Assembly (NCBI GenBank): GCA_024235175.1
Contig: JACKMX010000002.1
Coordinates: forward strand, 831,001-895,000
DNA length: 64,000 nt
Direction: 5' to 3'
Source: Chromatiaceae bacterium
GTDB taxonomy: Bacteria > Pseudomonadota > Gammaproteobacteria > Chromatiales > Chromatiaceae
Shown here: positions 43,803 through 52,269 of the stretch, piece by piece
Layout: each line of letters opens with the position of its first letter
Numbering within the stretch: position 1 is the stretch's first letter
Translations under genes and position numbers: made by a program
Notes under the pieces: model-generated
What the model was told of the DNA's origin: nothing
What the model saw: only the letters and a program-made list of their open reading frames with translations
Database searches by the model: none

Positions 43803-44313
43803 GTGTTGCCTGAACCCTCGCCTTCAATGCATCAATCGGAAACACCTCCTTGATAGCGCTCATCGGCATGCGATTGAGCCTGCGGATGGTCTCCGGCACC
43901 GCTGGACTGTGCACACCGCCTGACTCCAGAATGCTGTACTTGTAATGAAATGCAAGGTCGTTCATCGAGCCGAGTACGCTTTTGCTGTTGGTGTTGGCAA
44001 AACCAATTTCGTCATACTCTGCCAGTATTCTTTCCCTTTCCACGTCGGCAAAACCTTCATCGGCAAGGACGCAGCTGAGGTAACTCTTGAACAGTTTCTT
44101 CAGGTCCCTGATCTGCGCCCTTGAAAGATCGGGCACGATGAAATTGAACAGGGTCCTGTCGTTGGCAAACAGAAGACACTTGCGCCGGTCAATGTGAATC
44201 AGATTGGCGTGCCAGGAACCGAGGTACGAGAAGCGTGGTTCCTCGGTGCACAGATCGGATTGCTTTAGCCCTATCTCCTTTTGTAACTTCTTTGTGCAGC
44301 GGATCAGTTGCAT
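43780..44313 (-). CDS. DUF6933-like protein
   Basis: A 177-aa protein starting MQLIRCTKKLQKEIGLK with SYLGSWHANLIHIDRRKCLLFANDRTLFNFIVPDLSRAQI in the middle. This matches my memory of the DUF6933 family, of unknown function, often found near toxin-antitoxin and mobile genes. It appears intact. Moderate certainty on the family name. Confidence 0.7.
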   Translation of the reverse strand: MQLIRCTKKLQKEIGLKQSDLCTEEPRFSYLGSWHANLIHIDRRKCLLFANDRTLFNFIVPDLSRAQIRDLKKLFKSYLSCVLADEGFADVERERILAEYDEIGFANTNSKSVLGSMNDLAFHYKYSILESGGVHSPAVPETIRRLNRMPMSAIKEVFPIDALKARVQATPILRAAN

Positions 44314-44395
44314 TCGTTACCTACGAACCTCCGGAATCGAATATCCTTTGTGGTTATCGAAAAGCAATTTAACAAGACTTCCGTATAGAACGCAC

Positions 44396-44609
44396 TCATG
44401 AAATCGCCATCTCTTTAACCCGCTCTGCCACCTCGCGCGTCACCCGCATCAGCGCCTCAACGAGTTGTTCATCAACATCCACGTCACCCTCATACTCGGC
44501 CAGATTGCACTTGCGGTGCACCTGATCGAGTACACGCCACTGCTCTTTTGGCAGATTGATCGTGTGTTGCAGACACTGAAATACAAGATAACGCGACTCG
44601 GACCGGTAC
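44396..44609 (-). pseudogene. HEPN protein gene, 3' part (cut off by transposon)
   Basis: Open frame without a start, reading YRSESRYLVFQCLQHTINLP and ending in AERVKEMAIS at a TGA (44396-44398). It contains RVLDQVHRK, a candidate Rx5H motif of HEPN RNases, and AEYEGDVDVDEQLVEALMR. Its missing N-terminal half is at 51358-51554: joining the two across the 5-bp duplication GGTAC gives a continuous reading frame (RYRGY-RSESRY). Confidence 0.85.
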
Positions 44610-44700
44610 TGTTAGCGCCGGAGTAAAAACGCGCCTATTTGCCGCAACTTTTTAACAGAGTTTTACCGGCAGTTCCCCAGTCCGCCGGTAATGTAATCAT

Positions 44701-44898
44701 TTAAAAATTCATATTGTCTTCGAACAGATCCAGGTTATCGGTGTTACCGTTTTGATGTTCCAGCCACTGCTGGTGTTGGTACTGCTCTATTTCTGATTGA
44801 TAGGTATATAACAAAGCCTCCCTGATATCGTCGATCATACCGATCAGGGTAATGACTTGTTCAGTATCCCAATGGGTTATCAGTCGTGTCGTTTTCAT
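44701..44898 (-). CDS. Small acidic accessory protein of the IS21-like element
   Basis: A 65-aa protein coupled to istB (ATGA overlap). Layout: a helical N-terminal half (QVITLIGMIDDIREALLYTY), a Gln/His-rich stretch, and the C-terminus NLDLFEDNMNF. NLDLF fits the beta-sliding-clamp motif QL(S/D)LF at 4 of 5 positions. The second transposon of this island encodes a protein of the same size, place and ending (46557-46757). Confidence 0.7.
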   Translation of the reverse strand: MKTTRLITHWDTEQVITLIGMIDDIREALLYTYQSEIEQYQHQQWLEHQNGNTDNLDLFEDNMNF

Positions 44899-45665
44899 GA
44901 TTTTTTCCTGGGTGTTTTTTGCTTTTTCTTTTCCATCGCTTCTTTCATGCGATAAGAGTCGCCATCAAAGAGAATGATTTCCGAGTGATGGATCAGCCGG
45001 TCAACCAGCGAGACTACACAAGCGGCATTGGGGAAGACTTCGTTCCATTCTGCGAACGGACGGTTGGTAGTGACCAGGGTGGATTTGATTTCATAGCGGC
45101 GGTTAACGATCTCGAACAGCAGGTCAGCATGACGATTGGAGTAAGACAGGTACCCGAGCTCGTCGATGACCAGTAGCTGAGGCTGGGCATAGTATTTAAG
45201 GCGACGCTTGAGGGTGGAGTCGCTGTCGATAGCTGCCAGGTCATTGAGCATTTGCGCAGCGGTGATGAACATCACACTGTACCCGTTGATGGCAGCCTGG
45301 TAGGCGATGTTTTTGGCGATGGTGGTTTTGCCGATACCGTTGCCGCCGACAAAGATGGGATTGACGGGCTTGTCCTGCTGCATAAAGCCCATGTTCATCA
45401 GAGATAACACGGCAGCCTGATCGAGTTGTTTTGGCCAGTTCCAGTCGAAGTCAGCCAGTGGTTTGAACGAGCCGATTTTTGCATTACGGATGCGCCGCTG
45501 CAGGCCTCGTTTCTGGCGCTCATCTTCCTCCCAGTTGAGCAGTTGTACCACCCAGTCCGGTAGCGGATGACCCAGTTCATCCCAGTGCGCCAGCAGGCCA
45601 TACAGTTTCAGTTCAGCCGCTGTTTTTTTCAGCTGCGCTATGGGTGTTTGTGTCGTGTATGTCAT
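44895..45665 (-). CDS. istB: IstB-type AAA+ ATPase
   Basis: A 256-aa IstB/DnaC-like ATPase that helps the IS21 transposase to choose targets. Walker A FVGGNGIGKTTIAKNIA, Walker B LLVIDELGYLSYS, sensor TLVTTNRPF, and LVDRLIHHSEIILFDGDSYR near the end, all as in IstB. It overlaps istA by 4 bases and appears intact. Confidence 0.95.
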   Translation of the reverse strand: MTYTTQTPIAQLKKTAAELKLYGLLAHWDELGHPLPDWVVQLLNWEEDERQKRGLQRRIRNAKIGSFKPLADFDWNWPKQLDQAAVLSLMNMGFMQQDKPVNPIFVGGNGIGKTTIAKNIAYQAAINGYSVMFITAAQMLNDLAAIDSDSTLKRRLKYYAQPQLLVIDELGYLSYSNRHADLLFEIVNRRYEIKSTLVTTNRPFAEWNEVFPNAACVVSLVDRLIHHSEIILFDGDSYRMKEAMEKKKQKTPRKKS

Positions 45666-46433
45666 TCATCTTCTCCACTGTCTTCATCTTCAGTGATCAG
45701 GGACCTATAGCGATCCAGTGTGGCAGTTGGCACCTGGAGTTTTGCCTTGGGGTGGTTGATACTGATTGTTAATGGCGGTGGCAGATGCTGTTTTTCACGC
45801 TCGCATTGCAGGATCTGGGCAACGGCATTGGCATGTGGGCTGTCACTGGCCAGTGCTTTAACAACCGCCTGACAGAAGGCTTGTGAGCCGTAGTCATCGA
45901 GTGACTGCAGTAACAGGCGCACGGTTGTTGCCAGTGGATGACCCCGTTCAACAGCCTGTTGCAGAAGCACTTCTGTTTGTGGACAGGCAGCTTGCAGGCG
46001 GTGTTGGCCGTTGTGGCTTTTAGCCTGGCGTTTATGGTTGACCAACGCTTCGTGATGTTCAGCCTGAACGATCTGTTCACCTTTACCATAATGGCGTGGA
46101 TGACAGGCCACTTGCTTGTGCTCATGCAGGACTCTGACCTGTTGCTCATTGGCGACAATGAGCAGCTTGCTACGGACATACTCATGTGGAACTGAGTAGT
46201 CATTAAGGTCAAAGCGCACAAAGGGTGTCTTGTCGACACTGACGGCCAGCTTTTCTTCAGCAGCAAAGGGATTGTCCGGCAGCGCCATCAGTTGGGGTTG
46301 CTCTTCTGCAAAGACTTCGCGCACTGTGCGGCTGGTATCACCGGGACAGCGTCGGTCCATGGCATGAGCTTGTGACCAGGCCAAAGCCTGTGCATTGAGA
46401 TCTTCAAGATCAGTCCAGGTGCGACCGGCAAAG
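45662..46433 (-). pseudogene. istA: istA transposase, 3' part
   Basis: From the 6-bp duplication at 46428-46433 the frame reads CFAGRTWTDLEDLNAQALAW, then TVREVFAEEQPQLMALPDNP and VDKTPFVRFDLNDYSVPHEY, the C-terminal beta-barrel region of IstA. The N-terminal catalytic half is at 49866-50602. Upstream of 46434 the frame is blocked by a TAG. Confidence 0.9.
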
Positions 46434-46556
46434 TGAGCATGATCACGATAATCGATGTGCTCATGTTCAAGCTATTTGATGGACCCATCCACGAAGCTGT
46501 ATGAATGGATTGGAACCGGCCTCCCTGCCGGTTATGTTGTTGGTAAGGATTGTTTC

Positions 46557-46757
46557 TCAGAAGGATGGCAACTCATCATCGAAGTCTTCGAACAGATCCG
46601 GTTGGGGTAACTCGGTCGATTGATGGTGACGCTGCAGTTGATTGCGGTATTGGTTTTCAAATGCGTTGACGAGTTGGTAGAGGAAGTCGAGCATCTCGCT
46701 GGCGGTCTCATCGGCGAGTTCAGGTGGTTCGACGAGCATGAGTGAAGGCGTATCCAT
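46557..46757 (-). CDS. Small acidic accessory protein of the inner transposon
   Basis: A 66-aa protein with a strong ribosome-binding site (AGGAG six bases before ATG at 46757), 21 bases after the ATPase gene. Layout: hydrophobic/acidic N-terminus, helix (ASEMLDFLYQLVNAFENQY), Gln/His-rich stretch, and C-terminus QPDLFEDFDDELPSF. QPDLF fits the clamp motif QL(S/D)LF at 4 of 5 positions. It parallels the protein at 44701-44898. Confidence 0.75.
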   Translation of the reverse strand: MDTPSLMLVEPPELADETASEMLDFLYQLVNAFENQYRNQLQRHHQSTELPQPDLFEDFDDELPSF

Positions 46758-46778
46758 TGGGATCTCCTGTAAGGTTGA

Positions 46779-47612
46779 TCAGACGGGTTTCCGAGGTTTG
46801 GATGCCGGCGCACCGAACACCTCAAGGTACAGTTTTTCGTCCAGCCGGGTGATCTCCTGCTGGGCAGCGGAGGCGAGCAGTTCAGCGGCTATGCTGGTCA
46901 GGACGCGGTGGTTTCCTACGGCGTGGTCGCAGAGGGTCTGCATCAACTCCGGGGTCATCAGGTTGGCGTTACCGGCGCTGGCCAGGAGATGCTTAAGGCA
47001 CGCCAACAACTCCTTTCGATCGGCATACTCCATGGCCAGGCGGGTGCGCAGCCGACTGCCCAGGGGCAGCAACTCATCCCGCCGTAATTTGGCGCTCAGG
47101 CGGACATCGCCGGCCAGGACGACGGTGAGGAGGATTTGGGAGTCGAACTGGGTGCTGCTGAGCAGACGCAGCTCATTGAGGACGGCGGGGTGCATCTCCT
47201 GCGCTTCGTCGATCAACAGCACCGGTCGCAACAAGGTGCCTTCCAGGTGGGCCAGCCAGCGTTCGCGCAGAGCCTTGAAGCCGCCCCAGCGGTTGTGCGG
47301 TTTGAGTTCAACACCGAACAGATCCCCCATTTCGCGATAGAAGTCGGCCAGATTACTGCTGGGATGGGTGATGGCGCCGACAGCAATATCGCGCAGCTGC
47401 CTCAGGCGTTCGGCCAGTAAACGCAGGACCACGCTTTTGCCGGTGCCGGGATCCCCGGTGATCAGCGCGAAGCCCCCTTCCTGGATCAGTCCCTGTTCGA
47501 TGCGCCAGTAAAAGTGCTCGATCCTGGGCGTGACATACAGTGCCTCGGTTGGCAGTTCCGGTGAGAAGGGGTTCCATTTGAGGCCATACAGGGCCAGGAG
47601 TTTTTTATTCAT
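46779..47612 (-). CDS. ExeA/TniB-like AAA+ transposition ATPase
   Basis: A 277-aa AAA+ protein: LYGLKWNPFSPELP at the start (typical of ExeA-like ATPases), Walker A LITGDPGTGKSVVLRLL, Walker B RPVLLIDEAQEMHPAVL, sensor VVLAGDVRL and GSRLRTRLAMEYADR. It overlaps the DDE transposase by 4 bases, so it is its partner, comparable to MuB, TniB or TnsC in target selection. Confidence 0.92.
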   Translation of the reverse strand: MNKKLLALYGLKWNPFSPELPTEALYVTPRIEHFYWRIEQGLIQEGGFALITGDPGTGKSVVLRLLAERLRQLRDIAVGAITHPSSNLADFYREMGDLFGVELKPHNRWGGFKALRERWLAHLEGTLLRPVLLIDEAQEMHPAVLNELRLLSSTQFDSQILLTVVLAGDVRLSAKLRRDELLPLGSRLRTRLAMEYADRKELLACLKHLLASAGNANLMTPELMQTLCDHAVGNHRVLTSIAAELLASAAQQEITRLDEKLYLEVFGAPASKPRKPV

Positions 47613-49060
47613 ATGTCGGACTCCGGTGGGGGTTTGGGAAGATAGGCGGGGGGCCGGCCGGTGGCGGCATAGTCGGCCAGGAGTTTGCGCAGCAACGGCG
47701 GCAGTTCACCGCCAGTCGGTGACGATACTGCCGGCGGCTCTCCATCCGCCGTTTCCAAGGCGCGGCGCTGACCACTGGCGTTAGCCGTTTTATCCAGGGG
47801 ATAGAGCGAACAGAGCACGGCCTGGGTATGGGGATCGATCAGATCGACCGAGCGGAGATCCCAGCGGGCATACCGTACCTGCGGTCGTTCCAGATGACGA
47901 TACCGGCTGGGCAGTTCAAAGCGTTTGCCCGCCAGGCTGAGGGTGCCATCGCTACGTCGTTGACGACGAGTGACCGTACACCGGAAGGCGCGTTGTAAGC
48001 TGGCGCTGTCCGGACACGCCCGTCCGACATCAGCAGCCTCGAGATAGCGCTGCAGCGGTGGCATGCCGATCTCGGCGTGCCGGGTCTGATGATAGGATTG
48101 TTCCACCCAGACCTGGGTGATCTCATTGAGCCGGTCGAGGGTCAGATCGGCAACGTTTTCCAGCATCGCCATCAGACGGCCTTCCAGGGTGGCCCAGAAG
48201 GTCTCCTGCTTGGCGTTTTGATAGGGGGAATACGGGAGGGTAGTCTCGTGCAGAATGCCCAGCGTATGCAGACCGGCGCGGAACTCTTCGGCTTGCATCG
48301 CCGCACCATTATCGGTCATCAGCGCTCTGGGCAACCCTCGTTTCTGCAGCGCCTGGCAGAGCCCGTGCACCAGTGTCTCGGCCGTCTCGTCCAGATACCA
48401 CTGCAGATGACAGACCAGCCGGGAGTGATCGTCAATAATGCCCAGCAGCACAGGTGTGACCCAGCGCCCATTCGCGGTCAATACACGGCGCGAGCCATGA
48501 TGGAAGTCGGCATGCCACAGGCCATGTGTGTATTCGGCCTCATAACTGCGCACCTCGAGCTGCGCCAGGCGGCGCTCCGCTTGGCGGGTACCGGGCGTGT
48601 CTCGCCTGGGAAGTCGTTTACGGTGGTATCCCCGTGTCTTGAGATAACGCCGGACGGTGCCATAGGCTGGTATCTCGCCCAGGTCCGCATCCTCTTGTGC
48701 CAGGGCCAGCAGGTTGTCGTAGTGGAGTTGCGCCGTCCAGCCGGGATGCTGCTGGTACTGCGCCGAGAGCGCCTGGATGAGTGCGGCAGACAAACGGCGT
48801 GCCCGTCCGGCGTCGTTACGGCGCCGGCGGCGCAGCACCACGACCGGATCCCGGGCACCCTTTGCCAGATAGTACCAACGCTCCAACGTGGCATAGCTGA
48901 AGCGTATCATCGTGCCGTTTACCGGGTGTTTCCAACGGCTCCCGGCCAACGTCTGAAGCCGCTTGCACAATTCGCCTTGTTCGGGTGGCGCCGCCAATAG
49001 GGGGCCAATGATCGAAAAGCGTAACCTCGCCCAACGATCCGGATCGTGATCATGATTCAT
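47609..49060 (-). CDS. DDE transposase (rve / Mu-type C-terminal)
   Basis: A 483-aa transposase. The RNase-H-like core shows the first Asp in LWHADFHHGSRR, the second in ALMTDNGAAMQ, and Glu 35 residues later in YQNAKQETFWATLEGRL, a D-D-35-E triad; the C-terminal beta-barrel (LSLAGKRFELPSRYRHLERPQVRYARWDL) resembles Mu/TniA C-domains. N-terminal region has a helix-turn-helix-like part (MIRFSYATLERWYY). It appears intact and could be active. Confidence 0.92.
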   Translation of the reverse strand: MNHDHDPDRWARLRFSIIGPLLAAPPEQGELCKRLQTLAGSRWKHPVNGTMIRFSYATLERWYYLAKGARDPVVVLRRRRRNDAGRARRLSAALIQALSAQYQQHPGWTAQLHYDNLLALAQEDADLGEIPAYGTVRRYLKTRGYHRKRLPRRDTPGTRQAERRLAQLEVRSYEAEYTHGLWHADFHHGSRRVLTANGRWVTPVLLGIIDDHSRLVCHLQWYLDETAETLVHGLCQALQKRGLPRALMTDNGAAMQAEEFRAGLHTLGILHETTLPYSPYQNAKQETFWATLEGRLMAMLENVADLTLDRLNEITQVWVEQSYHQTRHAEIGMPPLQRYLEAADVGRACPDSASLQRAFRCTVTRRQRRSDGTLSLAGKRFELPSRYRHLERPQVRYARWDLRSVDLIDPHTQAVLCSLYPLDKTANASGQRRALETADGEPPAVSSPTGGELPPLLRKLLADYAATGRPPAYLPKPPPESDI

Positions 49061-49119
49061 CCCTTCTCTCCGTTTTCAACCAGCCCCGGAGTCTACGGAG
49101 AACCTTGAACGGATTGCGA

Positions 49120-49719
49120 TCACATCTTCTGCGGGTCGATTCTCACCCTCAAATAGCCTGACCATGAGGCCGTGGTGAGCGGGGCCAGCAACAGCAGCAA
49201 CTGACACAGACGCTGGCGGAGGTCTATCCCACGGAGCCCCTTCAGCAATGCATCAGGTAATCGGTCAATTTTCACTGGTGGGATAAAGTTACCCTGCTGT
49301 GTCTGCCAGCAACGACTGGCCGGAAATGTTTCCCGCCACCAGGTGCGCCATCGGGAAAGGGTCTGTGGCCAGATATCGAGGGCCTCGATCAACCACTGCC
49401 GGCGCTTTGCCGGCAGACCCTGCTCCAGCGCGGTGATCAGGACCACGATCACACCCAAATACACCTTCCTGCCGAGGAAACGCACAGAGGGCGGTGTGCT
49501 GCGTCGTCGACAGCCATCGTTGGCGCAGCAGAAACTGAGACGGGTCGAATAGGATGCATCCAACGGAGAACGAAGTCCGCGGGGCTTACGTGGATAACGG
49601 GCACTATGAAGAGCACCGCCACATGGACATCCCTCGGTTCGAACCTGACGGGCAATATCCTGATCAAGTTCGAACAAAAAACGATAAAACCTGGAATCCG
49701 TAAGAAAGGCGTGGCACAT
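49120..49719 (-). CDS. Uncharacterised Cys-containing protein of the inner transposon
   Basis: A 199-aa protein upstream of the transposase. Two Cys clusters, EGCPCGGALH (~30-38) and SFCCANDGCRRR (~66-77), could hold zinc, followed by helices including LDIWPQTLSRWRTWWRE, which looks like a DNA-binding turn. It starts MCHAFLTDSRFYRFLFELD. I know similar proteins only as hypothetical genes beside such transposases; it might bind the transposon ends. Confidence 0.7.
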   Translation of the reverse strand: MCHAFLTDSRFYRFLFELDQDIARQVRTEGCPCGGALHSARYPRKPRGLRSPLDASYSTRLSFCCANDGCRRRSTPPSVRFLGRKVYLGVIVVLITALEQGLPAKRRQWLIEALDIWPQTLSRWRTWWRETFPASRCWQTQQGNFIPPVKIDRLPDALLKGLRGIDLRQRLCQLLLLLAPLTTASWSGYLRVRIDPQKM

Positions 49720-49865
49720 TTGTTCTGTCTCTCTCTTTTCTTGGTCGAAAACAGGAGACAGCCCCCTCGGATGATTTTCAAGTTATTTGAGGGGGTTTTT
49801 CTTTATCCATCAGATAATGTGATCAGAAATCGGGGAAAACCCATCAGATATTTTGGTCACTCTGA

Positions 49866-50602
49866 GCAAAGCAGTTGTCACGAATATAACGGATAGCACG
49901 TTCGACACGGCCCTTTTCGTTGCCACGGGCAACGGCCACCGGGCGTGGTTCAAAGTGGTAATGGGCGGCCAGTTCCAACAAGGCTGGATTAAACTGGATA
50001 GCCTTACCCTGGCGTGAGATTACGGCCGACCTGAGATTGTCATAGAGACAGACTCTTGGCACGGATTGCCACTGTTCAAAGGCATTCACATGGCCCTGTA
50101 AAAATGGCCCCATGCGGGCATTTAAAAAGAACTGCACGAAGATGCGCCGGCTATAACTGAGTACCATGACAAAAGCCATTAACTGACGCTTGGCCTGACC
50201 GATCTGCACATCACCGAAGTGTCCCCAATCGATCTGTGCCTGTTCACCCGGCAACGTTTTCAAACGCAAAAAGGCTTCAGGTAATTTCTTTGGGCGCAGC
50301 TGAGCGACATGGTCACGGAAGTGACTGGGGCCGCCGGGATAACCTCGTTCCACAGCCATCTGGTACAACCTGGCTGAGGTCAAAGACGGATACTGGGCCA
50401 GTGTCTCAACAATAAAGGGCAAGTACGGATCGATAATCGAAGGCTGGGTGGTTCGCTCCGGCTTGGGAATGCCTGCCTGGGCAATCACCCGTTCCACGGA
50501 GGAATGATGCAGGTTCAACTGGCGGGCAATGGTGCCAACCCGCCACTTTTCAGCAAAATAATAACGCAGGATGTCAGTTTCCTGCTCTCTGGACAGCGCC
50601 AT
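49866..50602 (-). pseudogene. istA: istA transposase, 5' part
   Basis: Starting MALSREQETDILRYYFAEKW, it holds the helix-turn-helix (TIARQLNLHHSSVERVIAQ) and most of the rve core (AQIDWGHFGDVQIG first Asp, CLYDNLRSAV second Asp, GNEKGRVERAIRYIRD Glu). The frame ends after RDNCFA in inner-transposon sequence. The open frame could also start at 50632. The two halves together would give a ~500-aa IstA. Confidence 0.92.
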
Positions 50603-50676
50603 GGGCTTCTCCTGGACAAAGGCTCCCGTCAAACAGGGTTTGCATGGTCATGATCAGTCGGAAGCGAAGCCAGACA

Positions 50677-51105
50677 TCACCATCGTCGGTGGATGGTTTG
50701 CCGGTGGAGAAAGTCATTGCGGATAAAGTCACTGATTCGGGCCAGGCAAAAATGACAAATCCGGCTCAGTGATCGTGCAATAACGGGGAACAAGGTATTC
50801 AACACCGGTGTTTTCACCAACAGCGGCAATAACACCGGAACAACTGTTGGCCCGGAACCCTGATCCGTTACTTTTTCTGTTTTGCGCTGCCGGAAGCGGC
50901 GCTGGCGCTCGGCATTGTTGTGTCTTCCTTTTCGAGTCCGGCTGTATTTTTGATTGGCCCGGCGCAGGCTTTTGCGGCGGGCTTTTCTGGAGCAGTCCGG
51001 TGAACAATATTGATTTCCATGATCACAATGACTGCATATCAGGGTCTGACAATGACACAGGGTACACTGGAATAATCGGGTGGAATCTACATCACTCATC
51101 AACAA
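50677..51105 (-). CDS. IS21-associated zinc-finger protein
   Basis: A 142-aa basic protein. The N-terminal half has CTLCHCQTLICSHCDHGN, then QYCSPDCSRKARR: four CxxC/CxxH-type pairs, so a double zinc finger, followed by an Arg-rich segment (RKGRHNNAERQRRFRQRK). Such ORFs are known upstream of istA in some gammaproteobacterial IS21-like elements; the role is unknown, plausibly DNA or RNA binding. Confidence 0.75.
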   Translation of the reverse strand: MLMSDVDSTRLFQCTLCHCQTLICSHCDHGNQYCSPDCSRKARRKSLRRANQKYSRTRKGRHNNAERQRRFRQRKTEKVTDQGSGPTVVPVLLPLLVKTPVLNTLFPVIARSLSRICHFCLARISDFIRNDFLHRQTIHRRW

Positions 51106-51357
51106 AAAGGCTGATGAGGGCTGGATTAATCAACAGATCAGTGGGAAACTGAGCTCGTGCATCAGCACACTTACGGGGGGATGTGGCACTCGTCGATCGC
51201 CAAATCTAGTCGGTGCCACATCTTCCTCATCAGCACTTTGATTATCTCTGGCTTAGTCTCAATTTTCCATTCACTGAAAACTGATCAAATGGTTCTGCCG
51301 GAATTACGCTGTCAAAAAGCTCCGGCAGATATATGCACTCTGGGAGTGGTGCCTACA
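51106..51357. other. Right end of the IS21-like element
   Basis: About 250 bases of non-coding transposon end. The outermost ~67 bases are the terminal inverted repeat; inside it GGTGCCACATC (51214-51224 region) and GATGTGGCAC (51179-51188) are further inverted repeats. Confidence 0.6.
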
Positions 51358-51554
51358 GGTACCCCCGATAGCGCAACGCCGCCAGCGACAGCGCGTGTGC
51401 GGCGTTGTAGGCCAGATCGAAACGACTCTCCAGACTGAGCTCTTTCAAGCCTGCGTAGGCCGGAGCGCAACAGTCCCTGACATTCGGCCTCCGACGGTGG
51501 CTCGGCCTTCAATTGGCCGATGTGGACCAGGTTATCAAGCTGCGGATGGCTCAT
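51358..51554 (-). pseudogene. HEPN protein gene, 5' part (frameshifted)
   Basis: An ATG at 51554 overlaps the stop of the nucleotidyltransferase gene. The first ~38 codons read SHPQLDNLVHIGQLKAEPPS and onward to GLRRL; then the homologous sequence continues in another frame (LKELSLESRFDLAYNAAHAL to RYRGY). So in addition to the transposon there is a frameshift near 51455, probably with loss of a few codons. It is the toxin half of an MNT-HEPN pair. Confidence 0.8.
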
Positions 51555-52234
51555 GTCCCCTCGCCGATTAACGTCAGATGTTCACTGGAAAGTACCCGGC
51601 CGAGGAAAGCGTTGTTAGCAGCCTTCCGATCCGAAAACTCCTTCCTCGTATACAAGGTAGGAGTGATCCTGCGTTCCAGAGTTGATTCCACCGGAGACAG
51701 TGCCGCATAGATATCCTCCAGGGTTAATCCGTCACCGACAATCAGGATGTCAATATCACTCGAAGCGGTATCCGTACCCTTGGCGACGGAACCGTAGAGA
51801 ATTGCTAAATCAATCCTGTCGACCAGCGAAGCGAGCGCCTCCCGGATTGGTTCGACGAGCGCCACGGTCTTTCTCACCAGACCGCTCAGCTCCCCGAATA
51901 CCGGTGAGTCCGGGTTCGCCTGGTAGTGCTTCTGGTTGCCAATACGCCTGATTGTGACCAGGCCGCTGGATTCGAGCCGCTTAAGCTCGCGCTGCATGGC
52001 ACCGGAACCGGAGCCGGTTCGTTCAATCAGTTCGGAGGCATAGAAACTGCGGTGAGGTTGACCGAAGATCAGGGCCAGCACCCGTTGCTGGGTGGTAGTG
52101 AACAGTGCATCGGCCAGGCTGGTGCGCCTGGTCGCAACATCGGCAGCTGCCTTGCGACGGGCCGGGCAAGAAATCTTATTGGTTACTATATTACCCATTA
52201 TGGGCATGATAATACCCAAAAAGGGTATATTCAA
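51551..52234 (-). CDS. Winged-helix nucleotidyltransferase (MNT antitoxin-like)
   Basis: A protein of up to 227 aa with an N-terminal winged helix (QQRVLALIFGQPHRSFYASELIERTGSGSGAMQRELKRL) and a minimal nucleotidyltransferase with ILYGSVAKGTDTASSDIDIL, the GSx10DxD motif. MNT proteins next to HEPN proteins act as antitoxins by modifying the RNase; the winged helix suggests it also represses its own promoter. Possible ATG starts at 52234, 52207 and 52198 lie among two palindromic operators. It is intact although its HEPN partner is destroyed. Confidence 0.85.
   Translation of the reverse strand: MNIPFLGIIMPIMGNIVTNKISCPARRKAAADVATRRTSLADALFTTTQQRVLALIFGQPHRSFYASELIERTGSGSGAMQRELKRLESSGLVTIRRIGNQKHYQANPDSPVFGELSGLVRKTVALVEPIREALASLVDRIDLAILYGSVAKGTDTASSDIDILIVGDGLTLEDIYAALSPVESTLERRITPTLYTRKEFSDRKAANNAFLGRVLSSEHLTLIGEGT
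52192..52227. promoter_or_regulatory. Two palindromic operators at the MNT start
   Basis: TACCCATTATGGGCA (52192-52206) and TACCCAAAAAGGGTA (52213-52227) are TACCC-N5-GGGTA palindromes, the second perfect, the first with one mismatch. They are exactly 21 bases apart, two helical turns, as expected for cooperative binding by a dimeric winged-helix repressor. Confidence 0.65.
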
Positions 52235-52269
52235 GCGGATCGAGCTCAGGATATGAAATCTGAGATTTA

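Larger units (their letters stand above)
46434..49865 (-). mobile_element. AAA+/DDE transposon inserted in istA
   Basis: A 3432-bp element flanked by a 6-bp duplication GCAAAG (46428-46433 and 49866-49871). Removing it with one duplication joins istA into exactly 501 codons with the expected RDNCFAGRTW. Ends read TGAGCATGATCA and TCAGAGTGACCA (8 of 12 alike); repeated units of the TATYTGATGG type lie inside both ends (46474-46484, 49819-49829, 49842-49853). Genes in transcription order: 199-aa Cys-containing protein, DDE transposase, AAA+ ATPase, small acidic protein. Confidence 0.85.
44610..51357 (-). mobile_element. IS21-like transposon inserted in the HEPN gene
   Basis: Termini are TGTTAGCGCC (left) and TGTAGGCACC (right, minus strand), i.e. 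TGT...ACA ends. The outer ~67 bases of both ends align without gaps, with blocks such as ACTTTTTAACAG / GCTTTTTGACAG and CCGGCAG at the same distances. GGTAC is duplicated at 44605-44609 and 51358-51362. Own length without the inner element is about 3.3 kb. Gene order in transcription: zinc-finger ORF, istA (interrupted), istB, small acidic ORF. Confidence 0.9.

Noticed and set aside
48077..49000. 307-codon plus-strand open frame
   Set aside because: Antisense to the DDE transposase; no family features.
46434..49865. Tn7-like element with guide-RNA targeting
   Set aside because: It has an AAA+ partner and a DDE transposase, but no TnsA, TniQ or Cas genes.
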